38,849 nucleotides of DNA from a virus, in IMG/VR virus record IMGVR_UViG_3300025574_000006, positions 1 to 38,849 of that record, one strand, 5' to 3'. The translations under genes were made by a program, and so were the position numbers. The notes under the pieces are model-generated. The model saw nothing but the letters and a program-made list of their open reading frames with translations. It ran no database searches and was not told where the DNA came from. Shown in pieces: positions 1 through 8,374 of the stretch; within the stretch, counting starts at the first letter, position 1; each line of letters begins with the position of its first letter.

Positions 1-198
<198 letters not shown>

Positions 199-211
<13 letters not shown>

Positions 212-570
212 ACAGGAACACCATCCAAAGATTTTTTGGCTTTTTCGGTGACGTCAATTATTTCAATAGCTTCTGTTACTTCGATACGATCAACAATAAC
301 AGGGAATTTACACTCTTTTGGTTTTTTCGTTCCTTCGGTTGCAAGCTGTGACAAAGATGCAGCTCCTGACCAATACCAAAGACGACGAACATTCCGAAGA
401 ACAGCTTCTTTCCCTTCTTTCTTCTCTAAATAGCCTGCGAAAACACCAGCCGTATATGTACGAACGATCACATATCGCATCCCATTGTAATCAGCCGCTT
501 TCTCGCAAACGCTTGATTTCGGAACATATGTGACTCCGTTTACTGACAATTCACTTACTTGCGTATCCAT
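199..570 (-). CDS. DUF6948-family phage protein (copy A)
   Basis: 123 residues. The core (about residues 30-105) reads RYVIVRTYTAGVFAGYLEKK, an arginine/tryptophan segment RRLWYWSGAASLSQLA and a beta-rich end with EVTEAIEIIDVTEKA. This matches my memory of the small phage family DUF6948, whose role is not known to me. The start is supported by AAAGGAG ahead of the ATG. It follows the ninG stop by one base and runs into the Gly-X repeat ORF, as copy B does at 38567-38827. Copy B is shorter and much more GC-rich, so the two are paralogues or come from different genomes, not a recent duplication. Confidence 0.8.
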
Positions 571-571
571 C

Positions 572-976
572 TTATTCTCCTTTTATTAACTTCTTATATT
601 TTTCGATCATTTCCATGTAGTCCACTCGTGTATATCTAAAGTTCTCTTTTCTTAAACTTTGAAGTTCTTCGAGAATCATATTGCCGTATCTTTTCTGAAG
701 CTTCAGCGCATAAACGGTTTGGTTGCCGTTCTTGTAGAGGTTGCATCCCCCGCATTGGTTGTGAACGTTCTTTTCGTTGAAGACAAGCGAAAGCGAAATA
801 GACTGGGGGACGTAATGTCCAGCTTGAGACTCTTTCCAGTGCATAGGTCGATCGCACGTAAAACAAACTACCATCCCGTTCTCGTCAGCATCACGACGGC
901 GGATGTACTCAGAAAATATTGACCATAATTTCTTTTTTAAAGATGGCAAAGATTTCAATTTTTTCCTTTTAAGCAT
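572..976 (-). CDS. ninG: NinG/Rap-like recombination protein
   Basis: 134 residues from the ATG at 976. The order matches lambda NinG: a basic N-terminus (KRKKLKSLPSLKKK), WSIFSEYIRRRDAD, a Cys pair in VCFTCDRP, the AGHYVPQS segment with the conserved His, HNQCGGCNLYKNGN with a second Cys pair, and a C-terminal helix. NinG (Rap) is known as a structure-specific nuclease with a zinc/HNH-like fold that promotes phage recombination. The ATG overlaps the stop of the HNH-AP2 gene upstream by 8 bases; an in-frame ATG at 1006 with a fair ribosome site would add ten atypical residues and is less likely. It belongs with the exonuclease and ssDNA-binding genes upstream. Confidence 0.85.
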   Translation of the reverse strand: MLKRKKLKSLPSLKKKLWSIFSEYIRRRDADENGMVVCFTCDRPMHWKESQAGHYVPQSISLSLVFNEKNVHNQCGGCNLYKNGNQTVYALKLQKRYGNMILEELQSLRKENFRYTRVDYMEMIEKYKKLIKGE

Positions 977-1448
977 GTTGATTTTCAAAAGAACTGAGGT
1001 ATGCATTTGAAGCTTCCTCTTCCGTATAAAAATACCCCAAATGAAATGTTTTCCCTTTTACATTCTTTTGAGCTTTCCATTTTTTAGTTTTTTTGTACCA
1101 GGTTACACCTGTGTATGAAGAATATTTTTGCCCGAGTCTTGCTCGGCTTGAATTTGCAATATTCTTAGATATGCTAACGATTCTTAGGTTGTCTCTGCGA
1201 TTATCAAGGCCATCTCCGTTTATATGATCAACTACTTTCCCGTCGATTGGATGTCCGGCCACAATATGATGAAGCTTGCACATTAAACTTCTATCCCCAC
1301 TTCTATAAATGGAATGGTTCGCATACCAAATCCCCGGCCCTCCACTTAGCGCATGCCATTTCCAATTTTTAATTACTTCATAAATATCATCGTCAACAAC
1401 AGCAATTCTATTCTGTGTTAGCTTTATAGTTTTCAAGTTATTTTCCAT
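969..1448 (-). CDS. HNH endonuclease with AP2-like DNA-binding domain
   Basis: 159 residues. The HNH core is around residues 57-95 (CKLHHIVAGHPIDGKVVDHI, then NGDGLDNRRDNLRIVS), giving the HH...DHINGD...N pattern of free-standing phage HNH enzymes. Residues about 113-150 (YTGVTWYKKTKKWKAQ through LGYFYTEEEASNAY) form an AP2-like DNA-binding domain, clipped at its end compared with the usual family. Such genes are self-mobile homing endonucleases. It sits between a small unknown gene and ninG inside the recombination block and its 3' end overlaps ninG, consistent with insertion between them. Confidence 0.85.
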   Translation of the reverse strand: MENNLKTIKLTQNRIAVVDDDIYEVIKNWKWHALSGGPGIWYANHSIYRSGDRSLMCKLHHIVAGHPIDGKVVDHINGDGLDNRRDNLRIVSISKNIANSSRARLGQKYSSYTGVTWYKKTKKWKAQKNVKGKTFHLGYFYTEEEASNAYLSSFENQHA

Positions 1449-1491
1449 AGCTTCTTCTTGAGTCGTGGCAGAGGGGGAAGTTTAGACATGG

Positions 1492-1809
1492 TCAAAAAGC
1501 CGTTCGAAGGCTTGCTCTCTTTTTCGCTGAGAGAAGCTTTTCGTATAAACGCTGATATTCCGTCTCGGCCAATATCTCTTTAAGCATCATGTCGTACCTT
1601 TCCTGATTGTTGTTGATCGCTGCTTTCATGTCACCAACACTTAGTTTTTCTTCCCCGGCCTTCAAGCGGAGATGAAGCATTGCCTCAATCTTTTCACGTT
1701 GAAGCGTTGCTATACGCCAAGCAGATAGGGCGTCGGCCACTTGGTCGGGCAAGGTATCAAGCTGATCCTCGATTTGATCCTTCTCCCCCGATAAGATGTT
1801 ATCGCTCAA
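1492..1809 (-). CDS. Small acidic coiled-coil protein of recombination block
   Basis: 105 residues, rich in Glu, Lys and Leu, with heptad-like helices over about residues 10-100 and no recognised motif. The start is TTG at 1809, overlapping the stop of the ssDNA-binding gene as TTGA, with AGAGGAAG upstream. The tight coupling suggests a partner of recombination or ssDNA binding; this is inference from position only. Confidence 0.7.
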   Translation of the reverse strand: MSDNILSGEKDQIEDQLDTLPDQVADALSAWRIATLQREKIEAMLHLRLKAGEEKLSVGDMKAAINNNQERYDMMLKEILAETEYQRLYEKLLSAKKRASLRTAF

Positions 1810-2258
1810 AACGGGACTTCCTCTGAATGCTTAGCCTTAACTTCTGCCGGGATCGTTCCAATCTGAGGAGCCGGAAGAACTGTGTATTCGGTTTCTAATC
1901 CACTCCCGACCGTTTTGATTCGGATGTCGGTCATGTGGATTGTGGATTGGCTTTCCTGCTGCATCTCGGCGATGGCTTTAATCTGGGAAGCGATAGACGC
2001 CCCGAATTCAAACTTCTTTTCTTTTTGCTCTTTGCGATCCCAAACCATAATTTGCCAGCGTTGTTTCGGTTTATCGCCTTCCATGCACAAATCACACTTC
2101 TCTTTCCCGAGACATTTAACCCGCTTCTTGTTCTGCCAGTGGATGACCTCTTTCTCTGGTTTTTGGCTCAAAATGTTGAAAGTAACCGTCTCCCCACTTT
2201 TCAATTTAAGATAGTCACTCGATCCACCGTCTACTTCCATGTCGCTATATCCGCTCAT
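1806..2258 (-). CDS. Phage single-stranded DNA-binding protein-like
   Basis: 150 residues. A beta-rich N-terminal region (DYLKLKSGETVTFNILS) is followed by a Cys cluster KCLGKEKCDLCMEGDKPKQR, which may bind zinc, a lysine-rich beta segment and an acidic tail ending SEEVPF. The ending resembles the C-terminal D/E-x-P-F tips of SSB proteins that recruit partners, and the Cys cluster recalls gp32-like phage proteins. Its ATG overlaps the exonuclease stop as ATGA, with AAAGGAG upstream. Location between an exonuclease and NinG fits a recombination role. The family call is from pattern, not a search. Confidence 0.65.
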   Translation of the reverse strand: MSGYSDMEVDGGSSDYLKLKSGETVTFNILSQKPEKEVIHWQNKKRVKCLGKEKCDLCMEGDKPKQRWQIMVWDRKEQKEKKFEFGASIASQIKAIAEMQQESQSTIHMTDIRIKTVGSGLETEYTVLPAPQIGTIPAEVKAKHSEEVPF

Positions 2259-3088
2259 TTTTGGCTCCTTTTGATAATTGTTGGGAAACTAAAAGCTTTT
2301 AGTGTAAATCCAGGGTTTCTGAAATCCCACATGGCCGAGGCATGTTTAAAGAACTCGTAATGTGGTTTTAGCTCCTCGGACGTCTTAAGCACAGAAGCGA
2401 AGCCTTCGATCCCTGATTTAACGCTGCTAGAAGTGTGCAGAACCAGCCCCCCTTTCGTTTTAAGGCCCGATAACTCTTCAAAGGCCACTTTGTATGCTGA
2501 TATCTGCGCCCAGGCTGAATCGCTGATCTGGGAGCCTGTTTTCAAGTCTCCGATGTAAATCCCGGTCTCTGGGATGATAAGTTTCTTTGAACCATTGACG
2601 TCATAGGTTCCTTTTTCGATCTCTAAGGCCATGTCCAGAGTCCCGGCGATCCCCTCTTTGATTGACCAAACCGTTTTTTCAGCCTCCACGATCTTGGGAT
2701 TGACCGTATCGAAGAACTTTTGGAGCTTAACCATCGCCAACATTTCGTCTTGATTCTGAAGGATGACAAAATAAGGGTTGGATTTCTGGTAGTCCTTAAT
2801 CTGATCGTCCGTATAGGTCGGGAACTGCGGGTTATTGTAGAGAACGATCCCGCCCATCGTATAAATGAAAAGAGCGTAGTGAATCCGTTTCCCACGATCC
2901 TGGGCCTCATGGAGTTTCTTCCGGGCTAGATCCCAGCCTTGATCGGCGTACCAGCGATACAGGAAAGGTTTATCCTCGATCCCGAGTTTTGTCGTGACGG
3001 AGGCTTGTTCGAAAATCGAACCATCTTTAAATTTGATCCGGTATCCTCTCTCGTCGAACCATAGCGATGTTTTTATCTCTTCGTCCAT
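2255..3088 (-). CDS. PD-(D/E)XK (RecB/Cas4-like) exonuclease
   Basis: About 277 residues from the ATG at 3088, chosen because GGAGGATAAG precedes it; ATGs at 3100 and a longer frame to 3130 lack such a site. Nuclease motifs are visible in order: the early RGKRIH, IVEAEKTVWS, GIAGTLDMALEI (the Asp of motif II), IYIGDLKTG (the D...LKTG form of motif III) and SAWAQISAYKVAFEEL (QxxxY motif). This is the RecB/lambda-exonuclease-type core, expected to degrade or resect DNA ends for recombination. It is first in the minus-strand recombination block, immediately after the terminator at 3150-3192. No convincing promoter was found in the short gap. Confidence 0.8.
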   Translation of the reverse strand: MDEEIKTSLWFDERGYRIKFKDGSIFEQASVTTKLGIEDKPFLYRWYADQGWDLARKKLHEAQDRGKRIHYALFIYTMGGIVLYNNPQFPTYTDDQIKDYQKSNPYFVILQNQDEMLAMVKLQKFFDTVNPKIVEAEKTVWSIKEGIAGTLDMALEIEKGTYDVNGSKKLIIPETGIYIGDLKTGSQISDSAWAQISAYKVAFEELSGLKTKGGLVLHTSSSVKSGIEGFASVLKTSEELKPHYEFFKHASAMWDFRNPGFTLKAFSFPTIIKRSQK

Positions 3089-3149
3089 CTTATCCTCCAT
3101 TGTTTGATTTATCCTGGGTATTCTTAACACTTAAAAACATGGAATGCAA

Positions 3150-3192
3150 GAAAAAAGATGCCTCCGGTTACCACGAGAGTAATAACCGGAGG
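3150..3192 (-). terminator. Intrinsic terminator of the structural operon
   Basis: A perfect 10-bp inverted repeat, CCTCCGGTTA at 3161-3170 and TAACCGGAGG at 3183-3192, encloses a 12-base loop. Read on the minus strand the stem is followed by CATCTTTTTTC, a U-tract. It lies after the last structural/lysis gene and before the exonuclease gene, so it separates the late and recombination transcription units. Confidence 0.85.
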
Positions 3193-3284
3193 CGGAGGGC
3201 CGAGGGGGATAAGGCCCCGGCTGTGTGGGGAGATGAGCCCACGGAGAGCGATTTATAACTATTTATATCAGGAACAGCGTATAC

Positions 3285-3470
3285 TTATTTAGATTTGATT
3301 CGCCACTTCTTTTCCGGGTCGTGATAAAACCAGGAATTATTCACGACCCAGGTATCCTTGCCTCCGACGATGATATGCGTTCTCGTTAAGACTATCCAAC
3401 CATCGGGGATCTCTAGTCTACTTAATTCCGGGTTGACTTGGTGCCAACTTCCCGAATAACCATCCTCCAC
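3285..3470 (-). CDS. Small hypothetical protein
   Basis: 61 residues from GTG at 3470, three bases after the stop of the holin-like gene. Trp-rich (SWHQ, DGWIVL, TWVVNNSWF, KKWRIK) and probably beta-structured. Last gene before the terminator. No family recognised. Confidence 0.6.
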   Translation of the reverse strand: MEDGYSGSWHQVNPELSRLEIPDGWIVLTRTHIIVGGKDTWVVNNSWFYHDPEKKWRIKSK

Positions 3471-3473
3471 ATT

Positions 3474-3824
3474 CTAGGCAGTAGGCGGAGTCGTTGAGAC
3501 TGTCGTGGTGGTTGTTAACCCCTCAATGCTACCGGGAATCCCGGGGATTGTTGGAAGCGCCGGGATTCCCGGGCCTTGGGGATTCTTCATCTTATTGACT
3601 TGACGGAGAATCATATATAGGGCCGTTAAGGATGTTACCGCCAGAAGCGCATAGTCGGGAGGGATGATCGAATAAAGAGCCCCGACAATAATCAAAAGCT
3701 CTAACACCACCTTGGCCACAAACTCCGACGAGAAATAACTGTGATTCATTCTATGATCCTCCTGTAAGTTTGTGATCGCACGATTCACTGCAAAGAGTAC
3801 TTTGATTTCTTTGAATAGGTTCAT
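3474..3824 (-). CDS. Two-helix membrane protein, holin-like
   Basis: 116 residues from 3824, or 91 residues from the ATG at 3749. Two hydrophobic stretches (about residues 36-55 and 58-75: VVLELLIIVGALYSII and YALLAVTSLTALYMIL) are followed by a basic RQVNKMKN and a Pro/Thr-rich tail. Size, topology and place among lysis-region genes suggest a holin; no sequence family was recognised. The inner ATG has AGGAGG upstream and is the stronger initiation site, so either one start is wrong or both are used. The longer start overlaps another possible small ORF (3751-3897). Confidence 0.65.
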   Translation of the reverse strand: MNLFKEIKVLFAVNRAITNLQEDHRMNHSYFSSEFVAKVVLELLIIVGALYSIIPPDYALLAVTSLTALYMILRQVNKMKNPQGPGIPALPTIPGIPGSIEGLTTTTTVSTTPPTA

Positions 3825-3897
3825 CTTTTACCTTTTTTGAGAACGTATTTGAAAAGTGGAAACTGATCTTGAAGAAGATATGTTTCAGGAATTTCAT
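3751..3897 (-). CDS. Possible 48-residue basic ORF
   Basis: It begins MKFLKHIFFKISFHFS; its ATG overlaps the stop of the upstream membrane gene as ATGA, and its stop lies just before the AGGAGG-driven ATG at 3749. The position fits a coupled gene, but the composition is poor and the frame competes with the long start of the holin-like gene, so only one of the two readings is likely to be right. Confidence 0.3.
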   Translation of the reverse strand: MKFLKHIFFKISFHFSNTFSKKVKDEPIQRNQSTLCSESCDHKLTGGS

Positions 3898-4142
3898 TTC
3901 GTCTGCCGCTCAATACGATTTAATTGACGTGAAATGTCCTCTAGTTGCTGCATCATGGCTGCTCTGTTTTCTCTAAGCTCTGCAAGCTGAGGTTTCAAAG
4001 CAGCCACATCGGACACCGTGGTTTCGACAGCATTTCTCAGAGTAACGATCTTGTCGGCAAAATTGAAAGCGTAAATCGTCATCCCTATGATGAACGTGAT
4101 GATCGCCATGTCTTTTCTTGCAAGCCATTTGTTACGGTTCAC
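3894..4142 (-). CDS. Membrane-anchored coiled-coil protein
   Basis: 82 residues from GTG at 4142, preceded by GGGAG. A single membrane segment (about residues 11-29, DMAIITFIIGMTIYAFNFA) is followed by a coiled coil rich in Ala, Leu, Glu and Arg to the end. The N-in, C-out arrangement resembles inner-membrane spanins or small holin-like accessory proteins. Directly coupled to the DUF5675 gene and the holin-like gene. Function is inferred from architecture and place only. Confidence 0.65.
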   Translation of the reverse strand: MNRNKWLARKDMAIITFIIGMTIYAFNFADKIVTLRNAVETTVSDVAALKPQLAELRENRAAMMQQLEDISRQLNRIERQTK

Positions 4143-4556
4143 TTATGCTCCCATATTCTTGATGTTTATAAATACTTTCTGCGTGTTCAATGCTTGATCG
4201 ATGACCGGGAAGATAATGTTGAAGGCGTCACGGCTATTGCTTACGCTATCAACATCTCTTGTGGTGCCTGGGAGGAGGCAATCATGTGTGTCCACGGGGA
4301 AATTCCCAGGATGGATCTCTACATATTCATGGCCCGGAATATTTCCTAACAAAGGGACCTTCATCCCAAAATGCGGCGAATCATAAAGCGTAATCTCGTA
4401 GCGACCCTCTGGGATCGCCACTATCCCTCGGGGATCTTTATCTCTACGAATGGTTGGCTCTAAAACAAAGCATGAAGGGTTAAATTTCTGCCCAATATAG
4501 AACTGAGAGATCGTGCTTTTGTCGGTGAACCAGCGTCTGAATGAATATATTTCCAT
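4143..4556 (-). CDS. DUF5675-family protein, lysis region
   Basis: 137 residues. The pattern CFVLEPTIR...IPEGRYEITLYDSPHFG...VPLLGNIPGHEYVEIHPGN...DTHDCLLPG matches the DUF5675 family as I recall it: a compact beta domain with conserved His-Pro-Gly-Asn and Cys-Leu-Pro-Gly, commonly encoded near phage lysis genes. Biochemical role is not established. Start ATG at 4556, two bases after the fibre stop. As no recognisable lysozyme, amidase or peptidase is present in the window, this protein is a candidate for involvement in cell-wall attack, which is speculation. Confidence 0.75.
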   Translation of the reverse strand: MEIYSFRRWFTDKSTISQFYIGQKFNPSCFVLEPTIRRDKDPRGIVAIPEGRYEITLYDSPHFGMKVPLLGNIPGHEYVEIHPGNFPVDTHDCLLPGTTRDVDSVSNSRDAFNIIFPVIDQALNTQKVFINIKNMGA

Positions 4557-4558
4557 GA

Positions 4559-7500
4559 TTAATTCTTATCATGCCCAACGCATTGGACATCAATATTACC
4601 GCTTAACCCTGTCTCAGTAATCACAACACCAGTATTTGAGGTTGTATAACTAAACGTATTGATAACACTTCCTGTTCCGGCAGTTATATTACAAGTTGGG
4701 GTGTTAATAAGAGGGTTTGCGAATGTGGCCGTGCAGCCATTCGCCCCAGAACCTGCCGTAATCGTGAACACCAAGCCGCCCCCTATAACGCTGGGACTTG
4801 CACCACAACTGGAAAGAGTCGGGCTCGATCCGTTTACATTCCAGTTGCCGTTGGTCTTAACAGTGAATGAACCGCCTCCAACCTGGAAAGAGCTTGTCGG
4901 ATTTACAATGGTAGCCGTCATTGTTGTGCCGTTCCAGGTATAGGTAGAACTTGTCCCCAACTGAGTTCCGTTCATGAAAACGACGCGGGTGTTTCCTTGG
5001 TTGAGAAGATTTATTTGGGATACGGCAATGGAAGAAATCGAAATAGCACTGGAAAATGTAGATATTGGATTGCTGAAAGAAACGATATTGGAACCATTAT
5101 TATCTACCAATGAAATTAGGGGCGTCGTGCGTGAAACAAGCAATCGACTAACTGGCGCGGATATGGCGTCATTTGACGCGACATATATTTGATAAGTCGA
5201 TCCAGTTAATTCTTCTAGCATGGAATCATTATTGGTAATGCTAGAAACGAAAGCTCGCTGCCAATCATTAGTACCATTTCCTGCATACATGTTTAAAACT
5301 GGAAAACCGGATGTAGCGGACAACTCGATTCGCCCCCCCGTAGAATTCCCGACAACAAATTTACCCGTAGAATTTCCTGTACTTGCTAAAAATCCGAAAG
5401 GAAAAGAAGCCGTTGAGGTTGCTGGGTATATAGAAGATCCACCACCACTGCTACTACTTCCTCCGCCAGTTGTTGAAGAAATTTCCAGAACCGATTCAGG
5501 GCATCCGTCGGTACTGCATGTTAGGCTCGCACTATTGAGAGCATCCTCTTGACCTTGCAAATAAAACGTATGCGAACCGGCACTTAGAGGAGCGGTTAAG
5601 AAAACGGTGCTTGCAGAAGCTCCCGATGCGGTACCACTTCCAGGGCCATATTGGACGATGCCATTTTTTGTCCCGCTGCCGAGATTTACACCATCAAGAA
5701 TAATTGTGAAATCACCCCAGCCCCCTGCAAAGCTGTCAATGACGTTTATGGTAAACGATATCTGCGCCCTATTATTAGCGGTTCCCACAACAAATGTGAG
5801 CGTTGATCCCGTAATTGTGGTGAATCCAGTGCTTAATGATTGCGATGTTGTTAATACCGTCGACGAAGAACCGAGGATCGCAGTACTTCCTCCGCCTCCG
5901 CCAGTTGCGGATATGGTTGTCATGGTGCCGCTGGGCGTCAATAAAATTCCTGAACCAGCAGTGAAAACACCCTGCAAGGTAACGGACGATTGATTGAGAG
6001 CAATATAGTTCGTTGTCCCCAGGGCTTTCGATGTGAATTGTGCCCCTTCAAATGAGATCGCCGCCGTTGGGCTTGTTACATTCGTCGTGAAGTTTGAAGC
6101 GGTTCCCGTTCCGACTGCTAAAGAAGATGAGCCCCCACCCGAACCTGCAATGATCTTTCCCGTTGAATCTGTGGCCAAAGAAGAAGCAGACAGGACTGTC
6201 CCGAGAACAACAGGAATGGTGAAAGAAGAATTGCCGATAGGATCGAATTGGACAAATGGTATTAATCCACTATCTTGAACCAAAGATATTTTTCTGGATG
6301 TTCGATCCAATAAAATTCTGGGTTGTGCTGTATACGTTCCTGATGTTGTAGTAGAAGCTAAAATCTGAAAAGATGAGCCATAATCGCCCCATTGATCTGC
6401 CAATTTTCCGTTTTCATATAAATTGTAGTAACCACCAGGAGGTCCAATATTAAATAAATTAAGAAATGGGCTTGATCCTGTTATATTTAAAGTTGACCCC
6501 ATTCCAAGATTTCCAGTAAGTGTTATGCTGCTCACCGAAGAATCGTATTGAAACCCACTATCCCCATAGAAAGAACCGGAACTATTTATCTGGACGTTTG
6601 AATTTGCTCCGCCAGGAGATGTACTAGCACCCCCAGCATTTGCCCACACTGGCCCATTCGCTCCATTGTTGGTCAAGACTTGCCCCGGAGTTCCACCTGT
6701 CGAAAAAGCAAGCTGAAAAGTCGGACTGGCTGAAATTTGGGTCATAACCTGGCCCGTGTTATTCATCGTAAGCGGAAGAGTCCAAAGCCACGAACCGGAA
6801 TCTGTAAAAGTGTTCCCCGGTCTAAATCCGACATACGAGCCAACCGTATTGGAGAATTTTAACGAACAGGTAGAGTAAAGAATCATGCCTCCACCGAAAG
6901 CACCACCAATGCGATTAAACCCTGCGATGTTTTCAAAGGCTGTATTTGCTCCATTGCGACCCGTAATATTGCAATGGTCACTATTGATACTTGGAACTTC
7001 AAATTTACCCCAGGAAGAGGTTCCACCATCCTGAGTTATATCGACAAATTCGAAATTTGGGTCTGGTGAATCGACTCGAATATCTCCATTTGAGTTACCG
7101 GCATTATTCCGAAAAATACGCATGTTGAAAGCATGATTGACGGTATTTGTGGCGATCAAAGTAAGCATACTTCCGCCACCCTGACTTTTCGTGGAATTGT
7201 CGTAAATGGTTACACCATTGCTCGTGGAATTGCTGACATCGAATAGATAGGCTGCTGCTGTTGTTTGGGGCGTGCTTCCGATATTCACACCGAAATTACC
7301 AGTGGCGTTGAAATAAGTTTTGCTGCTTGTGATTGTCATAAAGGGGCCAGCAAAAGTATTGGAACCCGTAAATGTTTGTGTGCTGGCTTTAAAAACATCG
7401 CCACCGCCCCCGGCTCCGCATGGGAACCCAGTAACAGTCAAAAGGCCATTCGTCCCGGTTTGCAAGCATTGTCCAGAAGTTAGGTTAGAAGACGCAAGCC

Positions 7501-8374
7501 CGTTGGTAAAAGTCTGAGAAGATGTAAAAACATTCGTCCCAGAAAAGGTTTGGGAAACATTGGTATAGGCTACATTCGAAGGCAAATTCGTCGAAGGCAA
7601 AGTCCCGGTAACGTCTCCAGTTAAACTGATAAGGCCCGTTATCAGTTGTTTGTTTGAATTCGTATGAACAGGTTGCGATACAGAAAGATTGGGTAGGATC
7701 ACCCCGGCATTTATTGTAGCCACATCATTTGTACTTATTGCAATGTCTTTTATGCCGGTGGTAGCATTATAAATATCAAATTCTGGGATTTTAAGATTAG
7801 TCACATCATTCCCAACTCGCCACCAAGCCGTCCCTGAAGCTTTAAACAGCACATAAACCTGATAACTTGAGACATTCACTAAAGAGAATGTTTCAGTGCT
7901 TGTAGGCAAAAATAGGGCCTGTAGCGTTGAATTCAAAATTGAGGTCGGGCCTCTAATCGTGGCGCTTGAGACATAGAAGGTCGAGCCGGTTTGCAGGCTA
8001 TTGGTGTTCTGAATATAAAGAGTAGTCCCAGGATTTAGGGTTATATTAGAAACACCCGTGGGAGATTGGGTGCCAATAAAATTGGAATCGAAAGCAATCT
8101 TGCTCGTTGGGCTTGAAACTTGAACTCCGTTAACAAAAACGCTAAGCGCAGAAGCACCGCTTCCTCCACTGGCTGCCGTTGTTTGGGTACTGCCATCGCT
8201 GAACTTAATGGTTTTGGTTTGTAAATTCGTTACGGTTCCGCTTGAGACATAGAAGGTTGCATTGGGTTGGAGGGTATTGGTATTAAGAATGTTGAGGCCC
8301 CCTACGCCAGACCCTATTGCGGCATAACAATTAATTGAGAATAACCCAAATAAGCTTAAAAATAATCTTTTCAT
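4559..8374 (-). CDS. Giant fibre-like protein with N-terminal signal peptide
   Basis: 1271 residues, Ser/Thr/Gly/Asn-rich and beta-repetitive, as in tail fibres and adhesins. Residues 1-19 (MKRLFLSLFGLFSINCYAA) look like a secretory signal peptide with an AxA-like cleavage site, which is unexpected in a virion fibre. Degenerate repeats include TLQPNATFYVSSGTVTN (about 36-52) and SLQTGSTFYVSSATI (about 125-139), plus a FSDGSTQTT motif. The end (about 1185-1265) has the Cys pattern SCGAS...NGCTATFANP...PTCNITAG, similar to terminal domains of other phage appendages. No S74 chaperone domain is seen. Its ATG overlaps the upstream gene as ATGA, with AGAAGGA upstream. Confidence 0.8.
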   Translation of the reverse strand: MKRLFLSLFGLFSINCYAAIGSGVGGLNILNTNTLQPNATFYVSSGTVTNLQTKTIKFSDGSTQTTAASGGSGASALSVFVNGVQVSSPTSKIAFDSNFIGTQSPTGVSNITLNPGTTLYIQNTNSLQTGSTFYVSSATIRGPTSILNSTLQALFLPTSTETFSLVNVSSYQVYVLFKASGTAWWRVGNDVTNLKIPEFDIYNATTGIKDIAISTNDVATINAGVILPNLSVSQPVHTNSNKQLITGLISLTGDVTGTLPSTNLPSNVAYTNVSQTFSGTNVFTSSQTFTNGLASSNLTSGQCLQTGTNGLLTVTGFPCGAGGGGDVFKASTQTFTGSNTFAGPFMTITSSKTYFNATGNFGVNIGSTPQTTAAAYLFDVSNSTSNGVTIYDNSTKSQGGGSMLTLIATNTVNHAFNMRIFRNNAGNSNGDIRVDSPDPNFEFVDITQDGGTSSWGKFEVPSINSDHCNITGRNGANTAFENIAGFNRIGGAFGGGMILYSTCSLKFSNTVGSYVGFRPGNTFTDSGSWLWTLPLTMNNTGQVMTQISASPTFQLAFSTGGTPGQVLTNNGANGPVWANAGGASTSPGGANSNVQINSSGSFYGDSGFQYDSSVSSITLTGNLGMGSTLNITGSSPFLNLFNIGPPGGYYNLYENGKLADQWGDYGSSFQILASTTTSGTYTAQPRILLDRTSRKISLVQDSGLIPFVQFDPIGNSSFTIPVVLGTVLSASSLATDSTGKIIAGSGGGSSSLAVGTGTASNFTTNVTSPTAAISFEGAQFTSKALGTTNYIALNQSSVTLQGVFTAGSGILLTPSGTMTTISATGGGGGSTAILGSSSTVLTTSQSLSTGFTTITGSTLTFVVGTANNRAQISFTINVIDSFAGGWGDFTIILDGVNLGSGTKNGIVQYGPGSGTASGASASTVFLTAPLSAGSHTFYLQGQEDALNSASLTCSTDGCPESVLEISSTTGGGSSSSGGGSSIYPATSTASFPFGFLASTGNSTGKFVVGNSTGGRIELSATSGFPVLNMYAGNGTNDWQRAFVSSITNNDSMLEELTGSTYQIYVASNDAISAPVSRLLVSRTTPLISLVDNNGSNIVSFSNPISTFSSAISISSIAVSQINLLNQGNTRVVFMNGTQLGTSSTYTWNGTTMTATIVNPTSSFQVGGGSFTVKTNGNWNVNGSSPTLSSCGASPSVIGGGLVFTITAGSGANGCTATFANPLINTPTCNITAGTGSVINTFSYTTSNTGVVITETGLSGNIDVQCVGHDKN

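Noticed and set aside
3095-3160. Promoter for the recombination block
   Set aside because: The best match (TTGCAT, 17 bases, TAAGAA) is only three of six at each hexamer.
4659-6278. Several plus-strand frames of 70-130 codons opposite the fibre gene
   Set aside because: They are Pro/Val-rich mirror readings of the Thr/Gly-rich fibre, with no ribosome sites.
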